In this document: positions 1-9,600 of the stretch, piece by piece
How the letters are laid out: each line of letters starts with the position of its first letter
Numbering within the stretch: the stretch's first letter is position 1
Assembly (NCBI GenBank): GCA_902605865.1
Contig: CACLEJ010000001.1
Coordinates: 108,903 to 172,902 of the forward strand
Direction: 5' to 3'
DNA from: an uncultured Pelagibacteraceae bacterium
GTDB taxonomy: Bacteria > Pseudomonadota > Alphaproteobacteria > Pelagibacterales > Pelagibacteraceae
DNA length: 64,000 nucleotides
Program-made: the position numbers and the translations under genes
The notes under the pieces: generated by a model
Database searches by the model: none
Told to the model about the DNA's origin: nothing
Seen by the model: only the letters and a program-made list of their open reading frames with translations

Positions 1-545
1 GCAAGATCTCTAGCTATACCTCTTACCCCCAAGCAATCAGGACGATTGGGTGTAATTGACAAATCTACAACTTTTTCAGTATTACTTTTAAAAAAGTTTT
101 TACCAATTTTATCAGAGTATTTGCCAGTTGGTAGTTCTGTAATTCCTTCACTTTCGTTTGATAAATTTAGTTCAGACTCTGAACACAGCATTCCATAAGA
201 AGTAACCCCTCTAATCTTGCTGACTGAAAGTTTCATGTTGTTTTTTGGAATTATTGATCCAGGACCTGCATAAATAGTCAAAAGATCTTTTTTTGCATTT
301 GGTGCTCCACATACTACCTTAACAGTATTATCCAACCCAATATCAACATCACATATTCTAAGTCTATCTGCATTCGGATGCTGTTCAGCATTAACAATTT
401 TTGCTACTTTAAAACTGTCTAAACTAGAGCTAAGATTTTCAAAACTCTCAACTTCCAGACCAATATTTGTTAGTTTTTCAATTAACTCATTATCTTTTTT
501 TTGAGTCTCTAGGTGCTTCTTTAACCAACCTATAGTAAATTTCAT
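1..545 (-). CDS. pheT: Phenylalanine--tRNA ligase beta subunit, N-terminal part (runs off the window)
   Basis: About 181 N-terminal residues are present; the rest lies left of base 1. The start reads [14 protein letters not shown], the usual PheT opening. It is followed by an EMAP/tRNA-binding-like region with [20 protein letters not shown] and GMLCSESEL, and then the [17 protein letters not shown] segment typical of PheT. The product pairs with PheS in a heterotetramer that charges tRNA-Phe in the cytoplasm. The ATG overlaps the pheS stop as ATGA, which fixes the start and points to translational coupling. It is the last gene of the leftward thrS-infC-rpmI-rplT-pheS-pheT run seen here. Confidence 0.95.
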   Translation of the reverse strand, partial: MKFTIGWLKKHLETQKKDNELIEKLTNIGLEVESFENLSSSLDSFKVAKIVNAEQHPNADRLRICDVDIGLDNTVKVVCGAPNAKKDLLTIYAGPGSIIPKNNMKLSVSKIRGVTSYGMLCSESELNLSNESEGITELPTGKYSDKIGKNFFKSNTEKVVDLSITPNRPDCLGVRGIARDL

Positions 546-1609
546 CTACTAAGACCTCTATAGTTTGATGGAACGTCTAATGGATCAAAACCAAAATGGT
601 TAAGCCATCTATAGTCAGTCTCAAAAAAAGCTCTTAAATCATTGATTCCATATTTAAGCATTCCAAGTCTATCTATGCCAATCCCAAAAGCATAACCTTG
701 GTACTTATCTGGATTTACTTTTACATTCTTAAGTACATTGGGATGCACCATCCCACAACCAAGAATTTCTAACCATTTATTTCCTTCACCAATTACTATT
801 TTTCCATCTTTTATCTCATAACCAATATCTACTTCTGCAGATGGTTCAGTGAAAGGAAAGTGACTAGGTCTGAATCTCATTTTTATTTTATCCACTTCAA
901 AAAACGATTTTATGAAATAATTCAAACACCCTTTAAGGTGACCCATGTTTATGTCTTTATCTATGTGAAGTCCTTCGACTTGGTGAAACATAGGAGAATG
1001 AGTTTGATCACTATCAGATCTATATGTTCTGCCTGGAGCTATAATTTTAAATGGAGGTTTTCCATTTAGCATTGTTCTAACCTGTACTGGAGAAGTGTGG
1101 GTTCTCAGTAATAATTCTTTATTATTATCTAAATAAAAAGTATCATGCATATCTCTCGCTGGATGATTGTCAGGCGTATTTAATGCAGTAAAATTATAAT
1201 GCTCGTTTTCTATATCTGGTCCTTCTTCAACACTAAACCCAATTTCTGAAAATATTGATGATATCTCATCAATTACCTGCGAGACAGGATGTATTTTTCC
1301 ACGTCTAAACTCTCTCTCAGGTAATGTTACATCTACTTTTTCATTTTCAAGTTTAGAGTTAATCTCTTTTGTTTCAATTTCTTGAAGTTTAGTATCTATC
1401 TTAACTTGTAGTTCATTTTTTATTGAATTTAAATCTGATGCAAATTTTTTTCGCTCATCAGTTGGTAAAGATCCTAATTTTTTAAAATAATTTGAAATCT
1501 TTCCATTTTTACCAAATAGTTCTGTTTTTATTTGATTTAAACTTTCAATATTCAAATCATTGTTTAATTTATTCAAATAATCATCTTTGATTTTTTTAAT
1601 ATCGGACAT
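542..1609 (-). CDS. pheS: Phenylalanine--tRNA ligase alpha subunit
   Basis: Catalytic subunit of the class II PheRS; it forms Phe-AMP and transfers Phe to tRNA. Residues 1-90 form the expected charged N-terminal coiled-coil. The catalytic core shows HTSPVQVR (172-179), motif 2 beginning GRTYRSD (194) with [11 protein letters not shown], and motif 3 GIGIDRL (310-316). The C-terminus ends with the usual RWLNHFGF...[12 protein letters not shown]. The length of 355 residues is close to the family norm. It lies 43 bp downstream of rplT and overlaps pheT by ATGA, so the two subunits are probably made in stoichiometric amounts. No unusual residue was noticed. Confidence 0.97.
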   Translation of the reverse strand: MSDIKKIKDDYLNKLNNDLNIESLNQIKTELFGKNGKISNYFKKLGSLPTDERKKFASDLNSIKNELQVKIDTKLQEIETKEINSKLENEKVDVTLPEREFRRGKIHPVSQVIDEISSIFSEIGFSVEEGPDIENEHYNFTALNTPDNHPARDMHDTFYLDNNKELLLRTHTSPVQVRTMLNGKPPFKIIAPGRTYRSDSDQTHSPMFHQVEGLHIDKDINMGHLKGCLNYFIKSFFEVDKIKMRFRPSHFPFTEPSAEVDIGYEIKDGKIVIGEGNKWLEILGCGMVHPNVLKNVKVNPDKYQGYAFGIGIDRLGMLKYGINDLRAFFETDYRWLNHFGFDPLDVPSNYRGLSR

Positions 1610-1652
1610 ATTTATAGAATATTTGTTAACTCTAGAAAAACAACAATGAATA

Positions 1653-2009
1653 TTAATTCAATGCTGCTTGAGCTTTTTTAACTATAGTTTTAAATGCTTC
1701 AGGATTATCATAAGCAATTTCAGCAAGTATTTTTCTGTCAATTTTAATGCCAGATTTGCTTAAACCGTTAACAAATTTAGAATAAGTCATACCTTCAGCT
1801 CTTACCCCAGCATTTATCCTTGTAATCCAAAGCGATTTAAAATCTCTTTTTTTATTTCTTCTATCTCTATAAGCGTACTGCATAGCTTTTTCCATAGCCT
1901 GTCTAGCTACTCTTATAGTATTCTTTCTTCTTCCCCACTGACCCTTAACAGCTTTTAATACTTTTTTATGTTTAGCTCTGCTTGTTACACCTCTTTTTAC
2001 TCTAGCCAT
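1653..2009 (-). CDS. rplT: 50S ribosomal protein L20
   Basis: A 118-residue basic protein beginning [16 protein letters not shown], followed by [36 protein letters not shown] and ending in the globular C-terminal domain with YSKFVNGL and [12 protein letters not shown]. These are diagnostic of L20, an early-assembly 23S rRNA binder that in several bacteria also represses its own operon. It starts immediately after rpmI, with the stop of rpmI at 2011, and belongs to the infC-rpmI-rplT cluster. Length and motifs are normal. I see no clear pseudoknot operator in the short infC-rpmI gap. Confidence 0.98.
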   Translation of the reverse strand: MARVKRGVTSRAKHKKVLKAVKGQWGRRKNTIRVARQAMEKAMQYAYRDRRNKKRDFKSLWITRINAGVRAEGMTYSKFVNGLSKSGIKIDRKILAEIAYDNPEAFKTIVKKAQAALN

Positions 2010-2010
2010 A

Positions 2011-2217
2011 TTATCCTCTTAGGTTATACGGCATATAAGATTTTACAATCTTACCATCTTGTTTTGACATTACCGTAGTACCTCTTTGTTTTCTTATCTG
2101 TGAATTCGTTCTCTTAATCATTCCATGCCTTTTACCAGCTTGAGCTGTTATTACTTTACCTCTAGCAGATATTTTAAATCTTTTTTTTGCTGAACTTTTT
2201 GTTTTTAATTTAGGCAT
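2011..2217 (-). CDS. rpmI: 50S ribosomal protein L35
   Basis: A small basic protein of 68 residues beginning [17 protein letters not shown], the standard L35 N-terminus, and ending [18 protein letters not shown]. An in-frame upstream ATG at 2238 would add seven residues (MYNPFKI), but no L35 carries such an extension, so I place the start at 2217. The protein is a component of the large ribosomal subunit, encoded between infC and rplT as in most bacteria. The gap to infC is about 54 bp and holds only AT-rich sequence with a short TTAATATTAATATT run. Confidence 0.96.
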   Translation of the reverse strand: MPKLKTKSSAKKRFKISARGKVITAQAGKRHGMIKRTNSQIRKQRGTTVMSKQDGKIVKSYMPYNLRG

Positions 2218-2271
2218 AATTTTGAAGGGGTTATACAAATATTAATATTAATTTACAACCAGAAATAAGGC

Positions 2272-2817
2272 TTATAAAGGCTGGATAACCATAATCATTT
2301 GTTTGCCGTCAAACTTTGGCTGGAGCTCAACTCTTCCAACGGTCTCCATATCCTGTTTGATCTTATCCATTAACTCATTACCTAAACTTGAATGCTGTAA
2401 TTCTCTTCCTTTGAATCTTATTGTAAATTTTACTTTATCTCCCTTAGCAATAAATTTTTGAGCGTTTTTTATTTTAAAAGTATAATCATGAACCTCTGTA
2501 ACTGGTCTTAATTTTATTTCTTTTAATTCAATCTTTTTTTGCTTTTTCTTTGCTTTATTTGCTTTTTTTTGTGCATCATATTTATATTTACCCATATCCA
2601 TAATCTTACAAACCGGTGGTTTTACATTCGGTGCAATTTCGATTAAATCTAAACCTTCTTCTTTTGCTCTATTAATTGCGTCTTGTAAATTTAATATACC
2701 TAAATTATCTCCGCTACTTGCAATAACTTGGACGTCCTGGGAAGTTATTCTTTGATTTGTTCTAGGACCTCTAGATTTTGTTCTTCTCTGAAAATAGTTT
2801 TGTTTGAAATCTGCCAC
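2272..2817 (-). CDS. infC: Translation initiation factor IF-3
   Basis: A 181-residue IF-3 with the N-terminal domain (TNQRITSQDVQVI, LNLQDAINRAKEEGLDLIEIAPN, PPVCKIMDMGKY), a lysine-rich linker (about residues 80-100) and the C-terminal domain (KEIKLRPVTEVHDYTFKIKNAQKF, KVKFTIRFKGRELQHSSLG). IF-3 binds the 30S subunit and checks start-codon selection. The start codon is GTG (bases 2815-2817), sharing one base with the thrS TAG stop. Many infC genes use non-ATG starts, through which IF-3 autoregulates; here GTG is compatible with that habit but does not prove it. Gene order thrS-infC-rpmI-rplT is conserved. Confidence 0.96.
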   Translation of the reverse strand: MADFKQNYFQRRTKSRGPRTNQRITSQDVQVIASSGDNLGILNLQDAINRAKEEGLDLIEIAPNVKPPVCKIMDMGKYKYDAQKKANKAKKKQKKIELKEIKLRPVTEVHDYTFKIKNAQKFIAKGDKVKFTIRFKGRELQHSSLGNELMDKIKQDMETVGRVELQPKFDGKQMIMVIQPL

Positions 2818-4733
2818 TAAATTGAGGGTGCTTTATTAAGAGCAGAGTATTTTTTTAAAAATTCTTTTAAATCCATAGTTTCTTGTTTTTTAGAATCCAA
2901 TCTTCTAATAGTTACTGTGTTGCTGTCAACTTCTTTTTTTCCACATATTAGCAGCATTGGTACTTTTGTTAATGAATGTTCTCTAATTTTATAATTTAAA
3001 TTGTGATTTTTTAAATCCACTTCAGAAGTTAATCCCACTTTTTTTAACTGAATATTAACTTCTTTTGCATAATCATCAAAATCACTTGAGATAGGTATAA
3101 CTATTGTTTGTATAGGACAAAGCCAAAAGGGTAATTTTCCTGAGTAATTTTCAATTAAAATTCCAATAAATCTTTCTAAGGATCCAAATAATGCTCTATG
3201 TAACATAACTGGAACTTTTTTGTTTCCGTCGCTATCAACAAATGATGCGCCTAATCTGCCTGGTAAGTTTAAATCAACTTGTAAAGTTCCACATTGCCAA
3301 TCCCTTCCAATCGCATCTCTTAAAACAAATTCTATTTTTGGACCGTAGAAAGCACCTTCACCTTTATTAATGGAATATTCTAATTTTGTTGCTTTAATTG
3401 CTTCTAGTAAAGCAGCTTCTGATTTATCCCATACTTGATCATCTCCTACTCTTAATTCTGGTCTGTCAGAATATTTTAAAATTACATCTTCAAACCCTAA
3501 ATCCTTATAAATTTCTAAAATTAAATTAGTTACAGTCAAACATTCTTGGGTAATTTGTTCTTCAGTACAAAAAATATGCGCATCATCTTGCGTAAAAGCT
3601 CTAACTCTTAATAGTCCATGGAGTGCTCCAGATGGTTCATACCTATGAACCTTTCCAAATTCTGACATTTTAAGTGGTAAATCTCTATAACTTTTCAAGC
3701 CTTGATTAAAAACCTGAACACAGCCAGGACAATTCATTGGTTTTATAGCAAATACTTTTTCATCAGGTGTCGTAGATGTATACATATTTGCTCCAAATTT
3801 TTCCCAGTGACCTGATTTCTCCCAAAGGGAGCGATCTAATATTTCTGGAGTATTTATTTCCTGATATCCTGCAGTCTCCTGTTTCATTCTCATATAAGAA
3901 ATAAGTTTTTGGAATAAGTTCCATCCTTTTTGATGCCAAAATACTGAACCAGGGCTTTCTTCTCTGAAATGAAATAAATCCATTTCTTTTCCAATTTTTC
4001 TATGATCTCTTTTTTCTGCTTCTTCTATTCTATTTAAATAATCATCTAAATCTTTTTGCGTAGACCAACTTGTTCCGTATACTCTTTGCAACATTTCATT
4101 ATTTGAGTCGCCTCTCCAATAAGCACCTGAGACTTTTGTTAATTTAAAATATTTACCAATTTTACCAGTTGAACTTAAATGAGGACCTCGACATAAGTCA
4201 TGCCAATCTCCATGAAAATATAAGGACACATCTTCACCTTCTGGAATGCTTTCTATTATCTTAGCTTTATATATTTCTCCTTTTTTTTTAAAATGCTCAA
4301 TTGCATCATTTCTTTTCCAGACCTCTCTGTAAGTTTTTTCATCTCGATCTACTATTTCTTTCATTTTGTTTTCAATTTTTTCTAAATCTTCTGTTGTAAA
4401 AGGTTCTTTTCTTGCAAAATCGTAATAAAACCCATCTTCAATAACTGGCCCTATTGTAACTTGTGTCCCTGGAAATAATTCTTGAACTGCCATAGCGAGT
4501 ATATGAGCAGTATCATGTCTTATGGTCTCTAAACCTTCTTTATCTTTTGAAGTAAATATCTTAATTGAAGAATCTTTTGAAATACTGTGATTTAAATCTT
4601 TTAATTCTCCATCAACACTTATAAGCAAGGCTTGTTTTGACAAAGATTTGCTAATTTTTTCTGCAACTTCAAATCCCGAAATACTTTTTTCAAAATTAAT
4701 TTTTTTTCCGTCTGGTAATGTAATATCTGGCAT
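2817..4733 (-). CDS. thrS: Threonine--tRNA ligase
   Basis: A 638-residue class II synthetase. It has an N-terminal TGS domain (about 1-60) and an editing domain with the zinc-like HDTAH pair (H73, H77) and a C-terminal CRGPHL. The catalytic core contains MNCPGC, RYEPSGALHGL and FTQDDAHIFC, and the anticodon-binding domain starts near FWLCPIQTIVIPIS. It charges tRNA-Thr in the cytoplasm. The length is near the E. coli value. It is coupled on both sides: its ATG shares a base with the stop of the upstream glycosyltransferase (TAATG), and its TAG overlaps the infC GTG. Confidence 0.97.
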   Translation of the reverse strand: MPDITLPDGKKINFEKSISGFEVAEKISKSLSKQALLISVDGELKDLNHSISKDSSIKIFTSKDKEGLETIRHDTAHILAMAVQELFPGTQVTIGPVIEDGFYYDFARKEPFTTEDLEKIENKMKEIVDRDEKTYREVWKRNDAIEHFKKKGEIYKAKIIESIPEGEDVSLYFHGDWHDLCRGPHLSSTGKIGKYFKLTKVSGAYWRGDSNNEMLQRVYGTSWSTQKDLDDYLNRIEEAEKRDHRKIGKEMDLFHFREESPGSVFWHQKGWNLFQKLISYMRMKQETAGYQEINTPEILDRSLWEKSGHWEKFGANMYTSTTPDEKVFAIKPMNCPGCVQVFNQGLKSYRDLPLKMSEFGKVHRYEPSGALHGLLRVRAFTQDDAHIFCTEEQITQECLTVTNLILEIYKDLGFEDVILKYSDRPELRVGDDQVWDKSEAALLEAIKATKLEYSINKGEGAFYGPKIEFVLRDAIGRDWQCGTLQVDLNLPGRLGASFVDSDGNKKVPVMLHRALFGSLERFIGILIENYSGKLPFWLCPIQTIVIPISSDFDDYAKEVNIQLKKVGLTSEVDLKNHNLNYKIREHSLTKVPMLLICGKKEVDSNTVTIRRLDSKKQETMDLKEFLKKYSALNKAPSI

Positions 4734-5887
4734 TAATTAAATAGTTTTTTGTATTCTGAATAAGTAGAAAAACACATTTTTTCAACATTAAATTTTTTTA
4801 ATGCATTTTCTCTTCCATTATTACCCATTTTACTGATTTCATTAGGATCCATATTCATTACTTTAATTATTTTTTCAGATAATTCATCAGAGTTTCCTGC
4901 TTCAAATAAAATACCAGTTTTTCCATCTATCACAGTTTCATTAGATCCACCTAAGTTACTTGCTACAATCATTTTCTGCATAGATTGGGCTTCAACTGAT
5001 ACCCTGCCAAATGCTTCTGGCTCTATTGATGCTGAAATTACTATATCTGAAATTTTGTAGGCCAAAGGCATATTTTTACAATGGTCTATAAATCTAATTT
5101 GTTTTGTAAGTCTATATTGCTCGACAAGTCTTATAAGTTTTTTTTTGTAAAGGTCCCGCCCCTGATCATTACCAAGAATAACTGCAATGAATGCATCATT
5201 GCCTAATTGAATATTTACTTTATTTAAAGCTTCTAAAAACATTTCTTGACCCTTCCAAGCAGTAAGCCTTCCAGGTAATAAAATTATTTTTTTACCAACA
5301 ATCAATTCCCAAGATTTAAATAAATTATCTTCATCAGCTTCTAGAGTCGTAGAAGCATCATAATAATCTGTGTTAATACCACGAAAAATTGAAAGTAATT
5401 TTGTTCTTTCAGATAAATATTCTGAATAGTTTTCTTTAATATGTGAAAATATAAAATTTGATCCTGCAATAATTAAATCTGATCTGACCATAACTGAGTT
5501 ATAAAATTTTTTTATATTGCTATTGAAATTGTATGTTCCATGGAAAGTAGTAACAAATTTTCTTCTAGTAATCTTTGTTGCTATTAAACATGACCAAGCT
5601 GGGGCTCTACTTCTAGCATGAACAATATTAATACCATTTAATAAAATAATTATTGAAATAATTATAGAGTTTAGAAGAATAAGTATTGGATTTTTAGATT
5701 GAACTGGGAGTCTTATTACTTTAACTTTTTTTTTATCAATAAATTTTAATAAATCACCACCACTTGTTATTAAATAAGATCCAACATTATTTTCTGGTAA
5801 ATAATGGGCAATATCATAACAACCGGTTTCAGCTCCACCGTAACCTAGTTTAGGAATTACTTGAAGGACTTTTAATTTAGACTGCAT
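4733..5887 (-). CDS. GT-B glycosyltransferase, family 4-like
   Basis: A 384-residue glycosyltransferase. The N-terminal Rossmann domain begins KVLQVIPKLGYGGAET, the usual acceptor-side glycine loop of GT4 enzymes. The C-terminal domain has LLPGRLTAWKGQEMFLEAL and the nucleotide-sugar binding segment EPEAFGRVSVEAQSM (near residue 287), an EX7E-type motif. A hydrophobic stretch near 65-85 suggests membrane association. The substrate cannot be told; lipopolysaccharide or exopolysaccharide assembly is a general expectation for the family. It is unusual to find it directly upstream of thrS and coupled by TAATG. No other sugar gene lies next to it. Confidence 0.85.
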   Translation of the reverse strand: MQSKLKVLQVIPKLGYGGAETGCYDIAHYLPENNVGSYLITSGGDLLKFIDKKKVKVIRLPVQSKNPILILLNSIIISIIILLNGINIVHARSRAPAWSCLIATKITRRKFVTTFHGTYNFNSNIKKFYNSVMVRSDLIIAGSNFIFSHIKENYSEYLSERTKLLSIFRGINTDYYDASTTLEADEDNLFKSWELIVGKKIILLPGRLTAWKGQEMFLEALNKVNIQLGNDAFIAVILGNDQGRDLYKKKLIRLVEQYRLTKQIRFIDHCKNMPLAYKISDIVISASIEPEAFGRVSVEAQSMQKMIVASNLGGSNETVIDGKTGILFEAGNSDELSEKIIKVMNMDPNEISKMGNNGRENALKKFNVEKMCFSTYSEYKKLFN

Positions 5888-5929
5888 GTGGTAATAATAT
5901 TATAAACTTGGTCAACTTTATTACTTTAT

Positions 5930-6691
5930 ATGAAAAAATATAAATTTCTAAGAATTTCTAAATATAAAAAACTAAGATATATAGCAAATAATTATAAAAA
6001 AAAACTTTACGTAGTTTTTTTACCTGGTTTTGCATCCGATATTGACGGTGATAAACCAAAGAAATTTTTAAAGTTTTCTATTCAAAATAAACTTGGATTT
6101 TTAGCTCTGGAATACTTTGGTCATGGAAGATCATCAGGAGAATTCACAAGAGGTAACATCACTAAATGGTCAAATGACGCGAGAATTACAATAAGTAAAA
6201 TAGTTAAAAAGAATGACTTTATAATAATTGGATCAAGCATGGGCGGCTGGATTTCTTTGTTAATGCATAGATATTATAGTTCACAAATTAAAGGTTTTTT
6301 AGGAATTGGATCTGCCCCTGAGTTTCTTACAAGAATTATGTGGAAAAAATTTCCAAAAAAAACGAAAAGTGAAATTTTGAAAAAGGGTATTTCAAAAATT
6401 AAAAATGGTGATTATGAGTATTTAATAACAAAACAGCTAATTTTAGACGGTAAAAAAACCAGCAATAAAGTTCTTAACAGAAAATTATATAATACAAATC
6501 CTGTAACTATGGTTCATGGACAGAAGGATGAGGTGGTTCCAGTAATGTATTCGAGAAAAGTTTTGAAAATTTTTCCTAAAGCAGAAAAAAAACTATTAGT
6601 AATAAAAAATGGAGATCATAGCCTTTCTTCAAAAAAAAATTTAAATATTATTTGCAAAGAGTTAAAATCTATAATCAAAAAAGTTAACTAG
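5930..6691 (+). CDS. Alpha/beta hydrolase (ABHD10-like serine esterase)
   Basis: A 253-residue alpha/beta hydrolase. It contains the oxyanion-side FLPGFASDIDGDKP segment (about 31-44), YFGHGRSSGEF, the nucleophile elbow GSSMGGW with Ser103, the acid Asp200 (VHGQKDEVVP) and the base His230 (NGDHSLS). This order and spacing resemble the ABHD10 / acyl-protein-thioesterase-like group. The natural substrate is unknown. The gene is divergent from the glycosyltransferase with a 42-bp gap. Its 3' end overlaps the end of gltB by 8 bp in the opposite direction. Its codons are as AT-rich as its neighbours. Confidence 0.82.
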   Translation: MKKYKFLRISKYKKLRYIANNYKKKLYVVFLPGFASDIDGDKPKKFLKFSIQNKLGFLALEYFGHGRSSGEFTRGNITKWSNDARITISKIVKKNDFIIIGSSMGGWISLLMHRYYSSQIKGFLGIGSAPEFLTRIMWKKFPKKTKSEILKKGISKIKNGDYEYLITKQLILDGKKTSNKVLNRKLYNTNPVTMVHGQKDEVVPVMYSRKVLKIFPKAEKKLLVIKNGDHSLSSKKNLNIICKELKSIIKKVN

Positions 6692-9600
6692 CTTTACCAA
6701 CTAAACTTTTATTTGTAATAGGGTTTTCTAATTTATTTAACATTTCTTTAGGGCAAACTTGTAAGAAATTTTTAATTTCATCGTCAAAATTTTCAATAAT
6801 CTGTGCTGATAAATTTGAATTAGTTTCCTCGTTGTGTTTTAGAAGTAAATCTTTTAGATAGTTTTTCCAGTATTCTGTCTCGGGAGTTTGCCAAACTATT
6901 GTTTCAGGATTAGCTTTTTTTGCAAACTGGCTTTTTGGGTCATATATAAATGCCATACCACCAGTCATACCAGCTCCAAAATTATCACCTACCTCTCCCA
7001 ATATTACTATTGACCCACCTGTCATGTACTCACAACCATTTGAGTCACATCCTTCTATGACTGCAGTAGCACCCGAATTTCTAACAGCAAATCTTTCACC
7101 TGCCTGCCCAGCTGCAAAAAGATATCCTGATGTTGCTCCATATAAGACTGTATTTCCTATAATAGTATTTTCATTTGAAATTAAATTACTTTCATCTCGA
7201 AGTTTAATCACGATAGATGCACCAGATAGACCTTTTGCAACGTAATCATTTGCATCTCCCTTTAATATTAGTTTAAGTCCTTTAACACCGAAGGCACCAA
7301 AAGATTGGCCAGCGGAGCCTTTAAAGTTAATAGCAAAAGTATTTTCCCCTAATTTATTATTTCCAAATTTTTTATAGAGATTATATGAAATTCTTGTTCC
7401 AACAGCTCTATCTGTATTTTCAATTGAATAAACATTTTCTAACGGCAATTTTCTGTTAATTAAACTTTCTATTTCAGGCCAAATTTTTTGGTCTAAAGTA
7501 TCTGGTACTTCATTTATTATAGGAGTTTCACAATATCTTTTGTTTGTGCCTGGATCAGCTTGAACAAATAAAGGATTTAAATCTAGGTCATCTAAATTCG
7601 GTGATCCTTTACTTACTTGTCTTAGTAAATCTGTTCTTCCAATTACTTCGTTTAAATTTTTAAATCCTAAACTTGATAAAATTTCTCTAACTTCTTGAGC
7701 TATAAAAGAAAATAGATTTACTATTTTATCTGGAGTGCCAGTAAATTTTTTTCTTAATTCATCATCTTGAGTACAAACTCCAACTGGACATGTATTAGAA
7801 TGACATTGTCTCACCATAATACAACCCATTGCAACTAGCGCTGTTGTTGCTACGCCAAATTCTTCGGCTCCCATCATTGCAGCTATTACAACGTCTCTTC
7901 CTGTTTTAATTCCTCCATCAGTTCTTAATGTAACTAGGTGTCTTAATTTGTTTAAAGTTAATACTTGGTTTGCCTCTGTTAGTCCCATTTCCCATGGAAT
8001 ACCAACATATTTAACGCTTGTTTGTGGAGTGGCACCAGTCCCACCATTATGACCTGAAATTAAAATTATATCTGCTTTTGCTTTAGCAACACCTGCAGCA
8101 ATTGTTCCTATACCTGAAGAGGCAACTAATTTTACACCAACTCTTGCCTTTGGATTAATCTGCTTTAAGTCGTAAATAAGTTGAGCTAAGTCTTCAATTG
8201 AGTAAATATCGTGATGTGGTGGTGGCGATATTAAGGTTACGCCAGGCGTAGAATGTCTTAGTCTTGCAATTTCCTCTGTTACTTTAAATCCTGGTAATTG
8301 ACCACCTTCTCCAGGTTTTGCTCCTTGAGCAATTTTGATTTCAATCTCATTACAATTATTTAAATAGTTAATAGTTACTCCAAATCTTGCAGAAGCAATT
8401 TGTTTTACCCTAGAATTTGCGCTATCACCATTATCTAATACTTTGAATCTCTTTTCATCTTCTCCACCTTCTCCGCTGCATGAAGCACCTTTAATTCTGT
8501 TCATTCCCATTGCAAGTGTTTCGTGTGCCTCTTTTGACAAGGCTCCATGAGACATACTTCCACTTCCAAATCTTTTCATTATCTCAGTAATTGGCTCCAC
8601 TTGGTCAATATCAATTGCCTCCTGATTTTTAAAATCAATTAAATCTCTTAAACTAATTGGTTTTAAACCATAAATACCCTTAGTATATTTTTTATAAGTT
8701 TCATACGAATTTGAGCCGACAGCTGCTTGTAAAAGATGAATTAATTTTCCTTGATATTGATGTGTTTCACCATTTTTTCTATATCTGTAAATTCCACCAA
8801 TTGGTAAAATGTTTGAGTGAATATCAAACGCATCTTTATGTATAGATCTTATTTTTTTTTCAATACCAGTTAATCCTATTCCAGAAATTTTAGATAACAC
8901 TCCTGGAAAATAATCTTTTACAATTGTTCTACTCAATCCAACTGTTTCAAAATTACATCCACCTCTATATGAACTTAAAACTGATATACCCATCTTTGAC
9001 ATTATTTTTAATAGTCCAAGATTTACTGATTTAATATATCTGGTTACACACTCATCAAATGAGAAATTACCAAAAAGTTTTTTTGAATATCTTTGATGCA
9101 AACTATCAAATGCTAGGTAAGGATTAACCGTTGTAGCTCCAACACCTATTAATGTTGCAAATGAATGGGTGTCCAAGGCATCCCCTGTTTGTACATTAAT
9201 TGATGCATAGCCTCTCAAGCCTAATTTTATTAAATGAGTATTTATTGCACCAATACATAAAAGCATTGGCATTGGTAATTTTGTTTCAGATATATTTTTG
9301 TCAGATAAAATAAGTTGAGTATTACCCTCTCTAACTGCTTTTTCAGCGTTATTTTTTAATAATTCTATAGCTTCTTCTAAACTTTCCTCAGTGTTGAATG
9401 TACAATCTAAAATTTTATAGTTATCTCCAAAATACTTTATAAATTTTTCAAACTGAGTGTTTGATAAAATTGGACTATCTAAAACATAAATATTTTCCTC
9501 GGTAAGATTAGAAAAATCTAGAATATTTCCTAAATTTCCAAATCTTGTTTTCAAGCTCATCACTTTATTTTCCCTAAGAGAGTCGATCGGGGGATTGGTC

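Noticed and set aside
2218..2271. L20-binding operator or attenuator between infC and rpmI
   Set aside because: The gap is only 54 bp and AT-rich with no visible pseudoknot or strong stem, so an L20 autoregulatory site cannot be supported.
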